The translations under genes and the position numbers were made by a program. Of a DNA stretch of 5,867 nucleotides, positions 1-5,377 are shown piece by piece (the stretch's first letter is position 1; each line of letters starts with the position of its first letter). This stretch comes from JBKHHU01 sp046539045 (GTDB taxonomy: Bacteria; Planctomycetota; Phycisphaerae; SM23-33), in assembly GCA_046539045.1 (NCBI GenBank), contig JBKHHU010000203.1:1-5867 (forward strand). Reading direction: 5' to 3'. The notes under the pieces are model-generated. The model did no database searches and was not told the origin of the DNA. It saw only the letters and a list, made by a program, of their open reading frames with translations.

Positions 1-135
1 CCCCTTGTCAAATAAGAACTTACAACCGAAATTCACCGTCTTGTCGAAGTCAGGATCGCGGTGGCGTGTCCTGTTGGGGGCATCAACCGCGCGACTGCCG
101 TCGCGGGCTCACGGGCGGGCGGCCACTTGCTTTCA
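1..135. other. Intergenic stretch at left edge, no supported gene
   Basis: No credible gene is visible. The first 60 bases are more AT-rich than the rest of the window and the following 75 are very GC-rich. On the minus strand bases 1-60 stay open in one frame and read plausibly (DPDFDKTVNFG...), but that frame meets a stop at 109-111 and has no ATG between the stop and the edge. On the plus strand one frame ends at a TAA at 13-15, which could be the last codons of a gene entering from the left. Neither can be decided from this window. Confidence 0.4.
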
Positions 136-151
136 GGTTGGCGGGTCTCCT
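136..151. repeat. Half copy of the hairpin repeat (direct repeat of 161-176)
   Basis: The 16 bases GGTTGGCGGGTCTCCT at 136-151 are repeated exactly at 161-176, giving a period of 25 bases. The second occurrence continues into the matching right arm and forms a perfect hairpin. The first lacks that arm, so it is a half element, either a decayed copy or the result of a local duplication. Confidence 0.75.
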
Positions 152-161
152 TTGCCCTGCG

Positions 162-245
162 GTTGGCGGGTCTCCTGACCCGCCAACGATACGCGGCCTA
201 CGCAATGGCAACGATGCAAGGTGGTGGGTCGGGAGACCCACCACC
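162..245. repeat. Two-hairpin palindromic repeat cassette, left copy
   Basis: Two perfect hairpins stand side by side. The first has an 11-bp stem, GTTGGCGGGTC (162-172) with GACCCGCCAAC (177-187), and loop TCCT. The second has an 11-bp stem, GGTGGTGGGTC (220-230) with GACCCACCACC (235-245), and loop GGGA. They are 32 bases apart. The core of the second (GGGTC, GGGA, GACCC) is nearly the reverse complement of the core of the first (GGGTC, TCCT, GACCC), so the two behave as oppositely oriented copies of one element. The same pair occurs at 4423-4494. There is no T run on either strand beside the stems, so they are not ordinary intrinsic terminators. By form they resemble REP/REPIN-type intergenic repeats. 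That family assignment is inference. Confidence 0.8.
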
Positions 246-262
246 CGGGTACCAGAACAAAA

Positions 263-328
263 CTCTCTGTCTCTCTGTTCCTCTGTGTGTAAATCAACCC
301 CACCCTCAGCGTCTCTGCGTCTCTGCGG
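263..328. repeat. CT-rich heptamer-like repeat tract
   Basis: Two clusters of short degenerate units lie here. Bases 263-289 are built of CTCTCTGT/CTCTGTG-like units, and 305-328 of GTCTCTGC/CTCTGCGG-like units. A 15-base A/C-rich spacer separates them. Units of the CTCTGCG or CTCTGTG type, about seven bases long, recur with small changes. They resemble the short tandemly repeated intergenic sequences described in some bacterial genomes, notably cyanobacteria. No open frame with protein-like composition uses this tract. Confidence 0.55.
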
Positions 329-356
329 CCATCGGCGACGGACTCGCCGGCGAGAT

Positions 357-396
357 AAAAAAGAACCCGGATCGCTCGGCAGGACGATCCGGGTTC
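357..396 (-). terminator. Intrinsic terminator of the 617-aa protein gene
   Basis: A perfect 12-bp stem pairs GAACCCGGATCG (363-374) with CGATCCGGGTTC (385-396) around a 10-base loop. On the plus strand six A's (357-362) precede it, which gives six U's after the stem in a minus-strand transcript. It begins 26 bases past the stop codon at 423-425. Stem, U run and position fit a Rho-independent terminator closing the two-gene unit. Confidence 0.9.
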
Positions 397-422
397 GTCG
401 AAAGGTTGACTCTAATGCGGCG

Positions 423-2276
423 TTACTTCTTCATCGGTTTGTAGACGGGCAGGTCGCCGGTGAAGTCGACAACGAAGCCGTCCTTGCCGTCGGTGACGGT
501 CAGCACGCCGTCGGACTGTTTGACGTACGGGCCCTGGTAGACGGCCTTGATGTGGTCCGGCCGGGCCTTGCCGTCGATGTGAACCTTCGCCATCGACTTG
601 CCCTGCTGGTAGACGGCTTTGAGCTTGCGTCCGGCGGTGGTGGTGACGGTCACGCCGTCGTCGATCTCCTCGACGCTGTCCTTGTAGTTCGCGCAGAAGG
701 CCTGCAGCGTGGGGAAGTCCTTGACGGGGCCGGTCTGCACGACGAACCCGTTTTCCCGGCCGGTAATCTTGATCATCGGCTTGGGCTTGTACTTGGGTTC
801 CTGGCCGGCTTCGGCAAGCTTCTCGTTGGCCCGCTTCTGCTTATCCGTCAACGGAATGGACGCGATCTCGCCCTTGCCCAGCGGGCGGACGGCGATGTAG
901 GCCTTGCCGACCTCCATGGCGAACCAGTCGCCGACTTTGACCGGTTTGACGCCGTCGGGGATGGAGAAGAACGTGTGCTGCATCTTGGCTTCCTTGGGAA
1001 TCCGCGTCAGGCAGACGTACGTCCCGTCGGCCTGGGCGGACTGGTCGTACTTGCCCTTGCCGTCGTGCATCTTCCCGCCGGTCGGATGTCCGCCGGTCAT
1101 GATGATCCCACTGGCAGGATCACGGGCGACGATCATGAATTCGGTGATCTGCCCGCCCCAGCCGTTCCAGAGGCTGCCCATCGTCAGCGCGTCGCTGAGG
1201 TAGACCGTCTCGGTGAACTGGTACGGCTCGGGTTTCCTGCCCCAGCCGAACCAGTAGCTCGGCTTGGTGTTGATCTGCTCGGCGGGCAGCTTGGGCAGGT
1301 TGCGCGTGGCGATGTTGTAGAGGACCTTGTTCGGCCGGTAGGAACTGGTGATGGCGTGGAAGGCATGCCGCGCGTTGCGGGCTTTGTCTTCGCTGATCTT
1401 GACCTGGTCCCACCAGAGCCCGCCGATGTGGTCGGTGAACTTGTTGAAGGAGTCTTTGGCGAACCCGCGCTGGTTGGGCCCGCAGAACACGCCGTTGGTG
1501 TACTTCAGGGCGTATCCGGCTGAGTACCAGTCCAGGGCCGCCTTGGCCAGCAGGCGCATTTCGGCGTCCTTGCTGAAGTCATATACGTTCAGCATGCCGT
1601 TGATGTCGAAGGCGAGGTATGTGCTGGAGTCCCACTCGCCCTGCCCGGCTGCGTAGAGGCCCTTGACGTACTCGCGGAGGGTCTTCTTCATCTTCTTGAG
1701 CACGGCGTCCTTGTTCATCCGACCGATCATGCCGTCGTTGGCGACATAGTACGGCATGACCGCGGCCGAGGCGTACCACATGATCTTGTGATTCTCGGTG
1801 CCGGAGCCGCTGTGGTAGGCGGTGTAGTTTTTGGCCTTGTCGGACATCTTCTGGTAGGTCTCGTCGGTCAGGGCATCGCGGAAGATCGGCAGGAAGCGTG
1901 CCCAGTTGACCGCGGCAAAGTGGTAGTGCTCCTTGTAGGTGCGGTCATCGTTGAGCATCTTGATGGCGTCCTCGGCTTTGGGGTTCTTCATCAGCTTGGC
2001 CATGCTGGGGCCGAACATGTACTTGGCCGGGTCGCCCCCGCGGAAGTACCCGCGACGCCACTTGCCGAGTTCCTCCTTGGCCATGGCGTCGATGATGGTC
2101 TGGGCTCGCTTCTGGAAGCCCTTCTCGTCGGGGTAGGTTTTCGGGCTGGATGCCGGGGCTGCCTCCGCACCGGGATGGGAGCGATCCTCAGGTTTGGGGA
2201 TGTCCCACTCCGCGGCAGCATGGGCGGCAGCGATCAGCAGTACAGACAGCGTGAACAGGCAAAATGTACGTTTCAT
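423..2276 (-). CDS. Secreted protein, lyase-like, paralogue of the adjacent lipoprotein (unknown family)
   Basis: The protein has 617 residues. It begins with a Sec signal peptide: K2-R3, a hydrophobic stretch to about residue 18, and likely cleavage after AHA (20) or AAA (22). Residues about 50-330 look helix-rich. They carry GTENH (159-163), GQGEWDSSTY (211-220), RGF (270-272) and a Trp-rich GLWWD (286-290). Residues about 350-617 look beta-rich, with a charged Lys-rich linker near 475-500 and a final PYVKQ...FTGD block. The adjacent lipoprotein has the same blocks in the same order, for example 9 of 10 identical positions in GQGEWDSSTY. A helical toroid plus beta-sandwich layout and an Asn-His pair with a later Tyr recall alginate and chondroitin-type polysaccharide lyases, so N162, H163 and Y220 are candidate catalytic residues. 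This is inference, and I do not recognise the family. AGGAG at 2283-2287 supports the start. The gene lies 33 bases after its paralogue with no terminator between, so they are probably co-transcribed. Confidence 0.9.
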   Translation of the reverse strand: MKRTFCLFTLSVLLIAAAHAAAEWDIPKPEDRSHPGAEAAPASSPKTYPDEKGFQKRAQTIIDAMAKEELGKWRRGYFRGGDPAKYMFGPSMAKLMKNPKAEDAIKMLNDDRTYKEHYHFAAVNWARFLPIFRDALTDETYQKMSDKAKNYTAYHSGSGTENHKIMWYASAAVMPYYVANDGMIGRMNKDAVLKKMKKTLREYVKGLYAAGQGEWDSSTYLAFDINGMLNVYDFSKDAEMRLLAKAALDWYSAGYALKYTNGVFCGPNQRGFAKDSFNKFTDHIGGLWWDQVKISEDKARNARHAFHAITSSYRPNKVLYNIATRNLPKLPAEQINTKPSYWFGWGRKPEPYQFTETVYLSDALTMGSLWNGWGGQITEFMIVARDPASGIIMTGGHPTGGKMHDGKGKYDQSAQADGTYVCLTRIPKEAKMQHTFFSIPDGVKPVKVGDWFAMEVGKAYIAVRPLGKGEIASIPLTDKQKRANEKLAEAGQEPKYKPKPMIKITGRENGFVVQTGPVKDFPTLQAFCANYKDSVEEIDDGVTVTTTAGRKLKAVYQQGKSMAKVHIDGKARPDHIKAVYQGPYVKQSDGVLTVTDGKDGFVVDFTGDLPVYKPMKK

Positions 2277-2282
2277 GGTGTT

Positions 2283-2287
2283 CTCCT
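2283..2287 (-). promoter_or_regulatory. Ribosome binding site of the 617-aa protein gene
   Basis: AGGAG on the minus strand lies 6 bases before the ATG at 2276-2274, within the 33-base gap after the lipoprotein gene. It fixes the start in front of the signal peptide. Confidence 0.8.
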
Positions 2288-2309
2288 GGAACTGCTTGGT
2301 TCGACGTGG

Positions 2310-4262
2310 TTACTTCGTGTTGCTTTCGGTGAATTTGGGCGTGTCGCCGGTGACGTCGATTACCAGCGTCCGCTCTCCATCGGACACTCGAAGCACGCCG
2401 GAGTTAAGCTCCTGTTTGACGTACGGGCTCTCGAATACCGGCCAGTTCTCGTACGAGACGGCCTTGCCGTTGGTGCGGATCTCCGGCTTGCCGCCCGGTC
2501 CGCCGGTGTGCTTGAGCGTAAGCGTGTCGCCGAGAAGGCTGGTCATGCCGACCGTCCGGTCGGTCTCGTTGAAGTCGGACAGGTCCAGCTTGACCTTCTC
2601 CAGCACGGCCTGCTGGAAGGCCGAGAGGGAATTGTATTCCGGCTTCTGGGCGACCTGGATGGCCCAGCCGGTGAGTTTGCCGGGCGAGACCAGCCACTCG
2701 TTGGTGTCCGACTCGACCGTCTGCGTCTCTTTCTTCTTGTTGTTGTACCGCTGGATTTCCCGGACCGCGGCCTTGCCGTTCAACGGTCTGGCGGCGACGA
2801 ACGTCTTGTTCACCTGCCAGAAATACCAGCCGCCCTTCTCGCTGGGCCTGTTGCCCTTCGGGAAACCCAGAATGCTGCGGTGTTTGGTTCGCTGATCTTC
2901 CTCGGTGTTGACGTAGCAGACATTCAACGCGGCAGAGCGCTTCTGGTGGTACTGGTCGTAGGGAGTGCGACCTTCCAATGGGTAGTGACCGTGATAGCCG
3001 TTGGTCGCGCCGAACACGCCGAGGGAGTTTTTGTCCAGTGCCAGCAGCTTGAACATGGTGGTCTGGGGGAGAATGGTCCCACTGGTGCGGACGCCCTTTT
3101 CCGGGTGGTACAGCGTGCCCATGGCGTACTGGTCGGCCTGGTAGAGGTACTCCTGGATGTAATTGCCCTGCGGTCCGGAGTAGATCGGCTTGGACCCGCG
3201 GGCCTCGTACGGCAGCTTGACCTGCTTCCGGCCGAGGCGGCGGATCGCCCGGAACGGCCGGTAGTCGGACATCGCCAGAACGTGGGCTGGGTAGCGATTG
3301 ACTTCCACCTTGTCCCTGTCCATCCACACACCGCGGACGCTGTCATCCCACCACAGCCAGCACATCCAGTCGGTGTGGGTGCCGACCTGCGAGTAGTTCA
3401 TCCCTTTCGTGCCCGGAAATCCGGGCTTTTCGTCGATGGTTCCGACGGCCTGCCGGGCGAACCCGCGGGACTCCGGACCCAGTTGGGCGCCGTGGAAGTA
3501 CTTGCGGGCCAAGGCCGTGGCGTACCACTCCAGCGCGGCGCGGCTGAGCTTCTTCATGTACGGGTCATCGGTGTAGTCGTAGACGTTCGCCCAACTGGCG
3601 GCAGAGAAGCCCACGTACGTGGAGCTGTCGTATTCGCCCTGGCCGATCGTGTACAGCCGCTTGACCTGATCGGTCAGCCAGGTCCGCAGCTCCTTCATGT
3701 GCTGCTCGCGTGACATGCCTTTGTAGGGGCCGTCGATGTGCTCGGCCAGGACATAGCCGCTGGCCTTGTGCATCATTTTATGGTTCTCGGTGCCTCCGCG
3801 GCGGGTGATCTTGGCGAAGTTCCGCATGTCGTACTCGTTGGATTCCAGCACATCCTCGGGCAGCTTGCCCCGGCCCATGAGGTAGAGTCGGGCCCGCTGG
3901 AAAACGGCGAAGTGGTACAGACCGCGATCGCCCTTCTTCTTGTCCACCTCCATCAGGAAGCGGTAGAGCTTCAGCGCTTCGGCGTCGTTGGGGTCTTCGT
4001 GCAGGCGGGCCAGCACGACCGGCATGGCGTACTTGTGCGGATCGCCCCCGGCGTTCTGGAAGTACGGGTTGCTGTTGAACCAGTCCAGCAACTGCTCCGG
4101 ACTGCGGGCGGCGGTCTGCTCGATCACGAAATCCGCGCGTTTCTCGAACCGCTGCTCGTAACCGGGGTTGCCGCCCTGACAACCGGTGGAAATGAGAAGA
4201 CTCGCGGCGAGCACCAGAAAAAGCGACCCGGCCGCAAAGGACCCATGCAGATTCCCTCGCAT
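2310..4262 (-). CDS. Lipoprotein, lyase-like, paralogue of the downstream secreted protein (unknown family)
   Basis: The protein has 650 residues. Its N-terminus has Arg and His, a hydrophobic segment (about 9-24) and a lipobox-like ISTGC with Cys28, so it is a predicted lipoprotein. Gln follows the Cys, with no Asp retention signal of the E. coli type, which suggests the outer membrane if Lol rules apply. The helix-rich half (about 35-340) carries GGDPHKYAMP (72-81), GTENHKMM (157-164), GQGEYDSSTY (207-216), RGF (266-268) and CWLWWDD (301-307). The beta-rich half (about 355-650) carries YDQYHQKRSA (435-444) and a PYVKQ...VTGD ending. All but the YDQ-to-RSA extension match the neighbour at 423-2276, so the pair arose by duplication. 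N160, H161 and Y216 would be the matching candidate catalytic residues of a polysaccharide-lyase-like enzyme. That rests on motif layout, not on a recognised family. AAGGAA at 4270-4275 supports the start. It is first in a two-gene unit. Other options are a non-enzymatic glycan-binding or cell-surface protein. Confidence 0.9.
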   Translation of the reverse strand: MRGNLHGSFAAGSLFLVLAASLLISTGCQGGNPGYEQRFEKRADFVIEQTAARSPEQLLDWFNSNPYFQNAGGDPHKYAMPVVLARLHEDPNDAEALKLYRFLMEVDKKKGDRGLYHFAVFQRARLYLMGRGKLPEDVLESNEYDMRNFAKITRRGGTENHKMMHKASGYVLAEHIDGPYKGMSREQHMKELRTWLTDQVKRLYTIGQGEYDSSTYVGFSAASWANVYDYTDDPYMKKLSRAALEWYATALARKYFHGAQLGPESRGFARQAVGTIDEKPGFPGTKGMNYSQVGTHTDWMCWLWWDDSVRGVWMDRDKVEVNRYPAHVLAMSDYRPFRAIRRLGRKQVKLPYEARGSKPIYSGPQGNYIQEYLYQADQYAMGTLYHPEKGVRTSGTILPQTTMFKLLALDKNSLGVFGATNGYHGHYPLEGRTPYDQYHQKRSAALNVCYVNTEEDQRTKHRSILGFPKGNRPSEKGGWYFWQVNKTFVAARPLNGKAAVREIQRYNNKKKETQTVESDTNEWLVSPGKLTGWAIQVAQKPEYNSLSAFQQAVLEKVKLDLSDFNETDRTVGMTSLLGDTLTLKHTGGPGGKPEIRTNGKAVSYENWPVFESPYVKQELNSGVLRVSDGERTLVIDVTGDTPKFTESNTK

Positions 4263-4269
4263 GACAACG

Positions 4270-4275
4270 TTCCTT
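4270..4275 (-). promoter_or_regulatory. Ribosome binding site of the lipoprotein gene
   Basis: AAGGAA on the minus strand stands 7 bases before the ATG at 4262-4260. It supports a start that leaves a full-length lipoprotein signal. Confidence 0.7.
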
Positions 4276-4305
4276 TCTACTTGAACAACAGGATGTGGAA
4301 GACGA

Positions 4306-4336
4306 CGGCCGGGTTCCGCCCGGGAACGACCGGCCG
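4306..4336 (-). promoter_or_regulatory. Leader hairpin upstream of the lipoprotein gene
   Basis: Bases 4306-4312 pair with 4330-4336 and 4313-4317 pair with 4323-4327. This gives a 12-bp stem with a 2-base bulge (4328-4329) and a 5-base loop. No U run follows on the minus strand, so it is not a standard terminator. It lies 44-74 bases before the start codon and just downstream of a possible -10 element, so it may sit at the 5' end of the mRNA. A stabilising or regulatory role is speculation. Confidence 0.35.
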
Positions 4337-4340
4337 ATGG

Positions 4341-4346
4341 ATTTTA
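4341..4346 (-). promoter_or_regulatory. Possible -10 promoter element for the two-gene lyase-like unit
   Basis: TAAAAT on the minus strand matches TATAAT in 5 of 6 positions. It lies about 80 bases before the lipoprotein start, in the only AT-rich patch of a GC-rich spacer. No good -35 hexamer is seen 16-18 bases upstream, so this is a weak call. A promoter must lie somewhere between the terminator at 4508 and the gene start, because nothing upstream should read through. Confidence 0.25.
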
Positions 4347-4390
4347 CGCATTAACGCCCCCGAATGGTAGCCCCGTGCCGAATTCAATTG

Positions 4391-4420
4391 CCGTCCCTGA
4401 GCCCCGGACGGCAGTCCGGG
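4391..4420. repeat. Overlapping small inverted repeats next to the hairpin cassette
   Basis: CCGTCC (4391-4396) can pair with GGACGG (4406-4411). Alternatively CCCGGAC (4403-4409) can pair with GTCCGGG (4414-4420). The two structures exclude each other. The group directly adjoins the two-hairpin repeat and may be part of the same repetitive unit, although no counterpart is seen beside the left copy. Confidence 0.4.
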
Positions 4421-4422
4421 TG

Positions 4423-4494
4423 GTTGGCGGGTCTCCCCGACCCGCCAACGGGGCCGGCGCACCATCCGGCTGGTGCGTCGGGAGACACACCAGC
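4423..4494. repeat. Two-hairpin palindromic repeat cassette, right copy
   Basis: The first hairpin pairs GTTGGCGGGTC (4423-4433) with GACCCGCCAAC (4439-4449) around loop TCCCC. Its stem is identical in all 11 bp to the one at 162-187. The second pairs GCTGGTGCGTC (4469-4479) with GACACACCAGC (4484-4494) around loop GGGA. It has one C-A mismatch and is a diverged form of the hairpin at 220-245. The gap between the hairpins is 19 bases, against 32 in the left copy. Order and orientation are the same in both copies. This copy sits between the terminator of the ABC genes and the leader of the lipoprotein gene. Confidence 0.8.
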
Positions 4495-4507
4495 CTCGAC
4501 TGCGCGC

Positions 4508-4547
4508 AAAAAGCGGCGAACAGGGAACGACATCCCCGTTCGCCGCT
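4508..4547 (-). terminator. Intrinsic terminator of the ABC transporter genes
   Basis: Bases 4512-4525 pair with 4534-4547. The stem has 14 positions with one A-C mismatch (4522/4537) and an 8-base loop. The minus-strand transcript then runs into five U's (plus-strand A's 4508-4512, the last also the end of the stem). It starts about 20 bases past the ATPase stop codon at 4568-4570. It separates the transporter unit from the lyase-like unit. Confidence 0.9.
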
Positions 4548-4567
4548 GAACTTCTGTTAACTGCGAA

Positions 4568-5377
4568 CTACATCTCCTGGATCGTATCGACCTTGATATC
4601 GACCTCGTCGCGGTTGGCGATACGTTTGACCTGTCCGTCTTCCATCCAGACGATCTTGTCCGAGACGTCCAGCATCTTGTGGTCGTGGGTCGAGCAGATG
4701 ACCGTCACGCCGCGTTCCTGGTTCATCTCCTTCATCAGTTCGATGATCTCCGCACCGGTGTGAAGGTCCAGGTTCGCCGTAGGTTCGTCTGCCAGGATGA
4801 TGGCCGGGTTATTGGCGAAGGCGCGGGCGATGGCCACGCGCTGCTGCTGCCCGCCGGACAGTTCCTTGGGTGTGTGCAGGATGCGGTCGCCGAGCCCGAC
4901 GCGTTCCAGAATGTTCACCGCACGGTCCTGGGCCTCATCGCCCGGGACGCCGGCGAACAGCATCGGGAGCGTCACGTTCTCCAGCGCCGTCATCACCTTG
5001 ATAATGTTGTAGCTCTGGAAGATGTAGCCGATCTTGCGGCACCGCAGCCACGCCAGTTCGTTGGCGTCCAACTGGGCAACGTCGATCTCGTCGATGAAGA
5101 CGCTCCCTGCCGTCGGCTTGATCAACCCGCCGACGCAGTTGAACAGCGTGGTCTTACCCGAACCCGACGGGCCCATGATCGAGAAATACTTGCCGGACTG
5201 GATCGCCAGCGAGACGTTATCCAGCGCGTGGATTTTCTCCTCGCCCATCTCGTAGACCTTGGAGACGTTGCGGGTCATGACCGTGCAGTCCACCTGGGTT
5301 TCCAGCTGGCTGAACCAGTCGACCTGTCCGTTTCCGCCGGTCTGCTGTGGAGTTGTGGTCTCGGTAGATTCGCTCAT
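4568..5377 (-). CDS. ABC transporter ATP-binding protein, LolD/MacB type
   Basis: This ATPase subunit of a MacB/LolCDE/FtsE-like system has 269 residues. It should act at the cytoplasmic face of the inner membrane, powering the FtsX-type permease encoded just upstream. All nucleotide-binding elements are intact: Walker A GPSGSGKTT (69-77), Q-loop Gln121 (FQSYN), signature LSGGQQQR (173-180), Walker B IILADEPT (193-200) with catalytic Glu198, D-loop ANLD (201-204) and H-loop His231 (STHD). The family is usually about 220-240 residues. The excess is an N-terminal extension of about 30 polar residues, rich in Thr, Gln and Gly with one Trp (W21), before the usual start near VMTRNVSKVY. A later start at Met34 is possible, but GAGGTG at 5382-5387 and the ATGA overlap favour the long form. 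Its substrate cannot be told from the sequence. Lipoprotein transport and drug or peptide export are both possible. Confidence 0.95.
   Translation of the reverse strand: MSESTETTTPQQTGGNGQVDWFSQLETQVDCTVMTRNVSKVYEMGEEKIHALDNVSLAIQSGKYFSIMGPSGSGKTTLFNCVGGLIKPTAGSVFIDEIDVAQLDANELAWLRCRKIGYIFQSYNIIKVMTALENVTLPMLFAGVPGDEAQDRAVNILERVGLGDRILHTPKELSGGQQQRVAIARAFANNPAIILADEPTANLDLHTGAEIIELMKEMNQERGVTVICSTHDHKMLDVSDKIVWMEDGQVKRIANRDEVDIKVDTIQEM

Noticed and set aside
1..60. Plausible minus-strand coding trace (DPDFDKTVNFG...)
   Set aside because: The frame has no ATG after the stop at 109-111 and runs off the window edge after some 35 codons. It is too short to support as a gene.
136..245. Repeated hairpins considered as a CRISPR array
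   Set aside because: There are only two full hairpins and one half unit. The spacers differ in length, the two repeats differ from each other, and no cas gene is present.
343..354. Perfect 12-base palindrome CTCGCCGGCGAG beside the terminator
   Set aside because: It has no loop and a single occurrence. It is expected now and then by chance in GC-rich DNA, and there is no evidence of an operator role.
66..1523. A 485-codon plus-strand open frame starting in the left spacer
   Set aside because: It runs through the hairpin repeat, the CT tract, the terminator and then antisense to the 617-aa gene. The composition is low-complexity and there is no convincing ribosome binding site.
1788..3713. 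A 641-codon open frame on the plus strand crossing both paralogue genes
   Set aside because: It is antisense to two genes with signal sequences, ribosome binding sites and shared motifs, and it runs through their intergenic gap. Its translation is Val/Leu/Gly/Arg/Asp-rich without recognisable motifs, as expected of a shadow frame in GC-rich DNA.
3738..4370. Plus-strand open frame of 210 codons over the start of the lipoprotein gene
   Set aside because: It is antisense to the lipoprotein signal peptide and ribosome binding site, and has no protein-like motifs.
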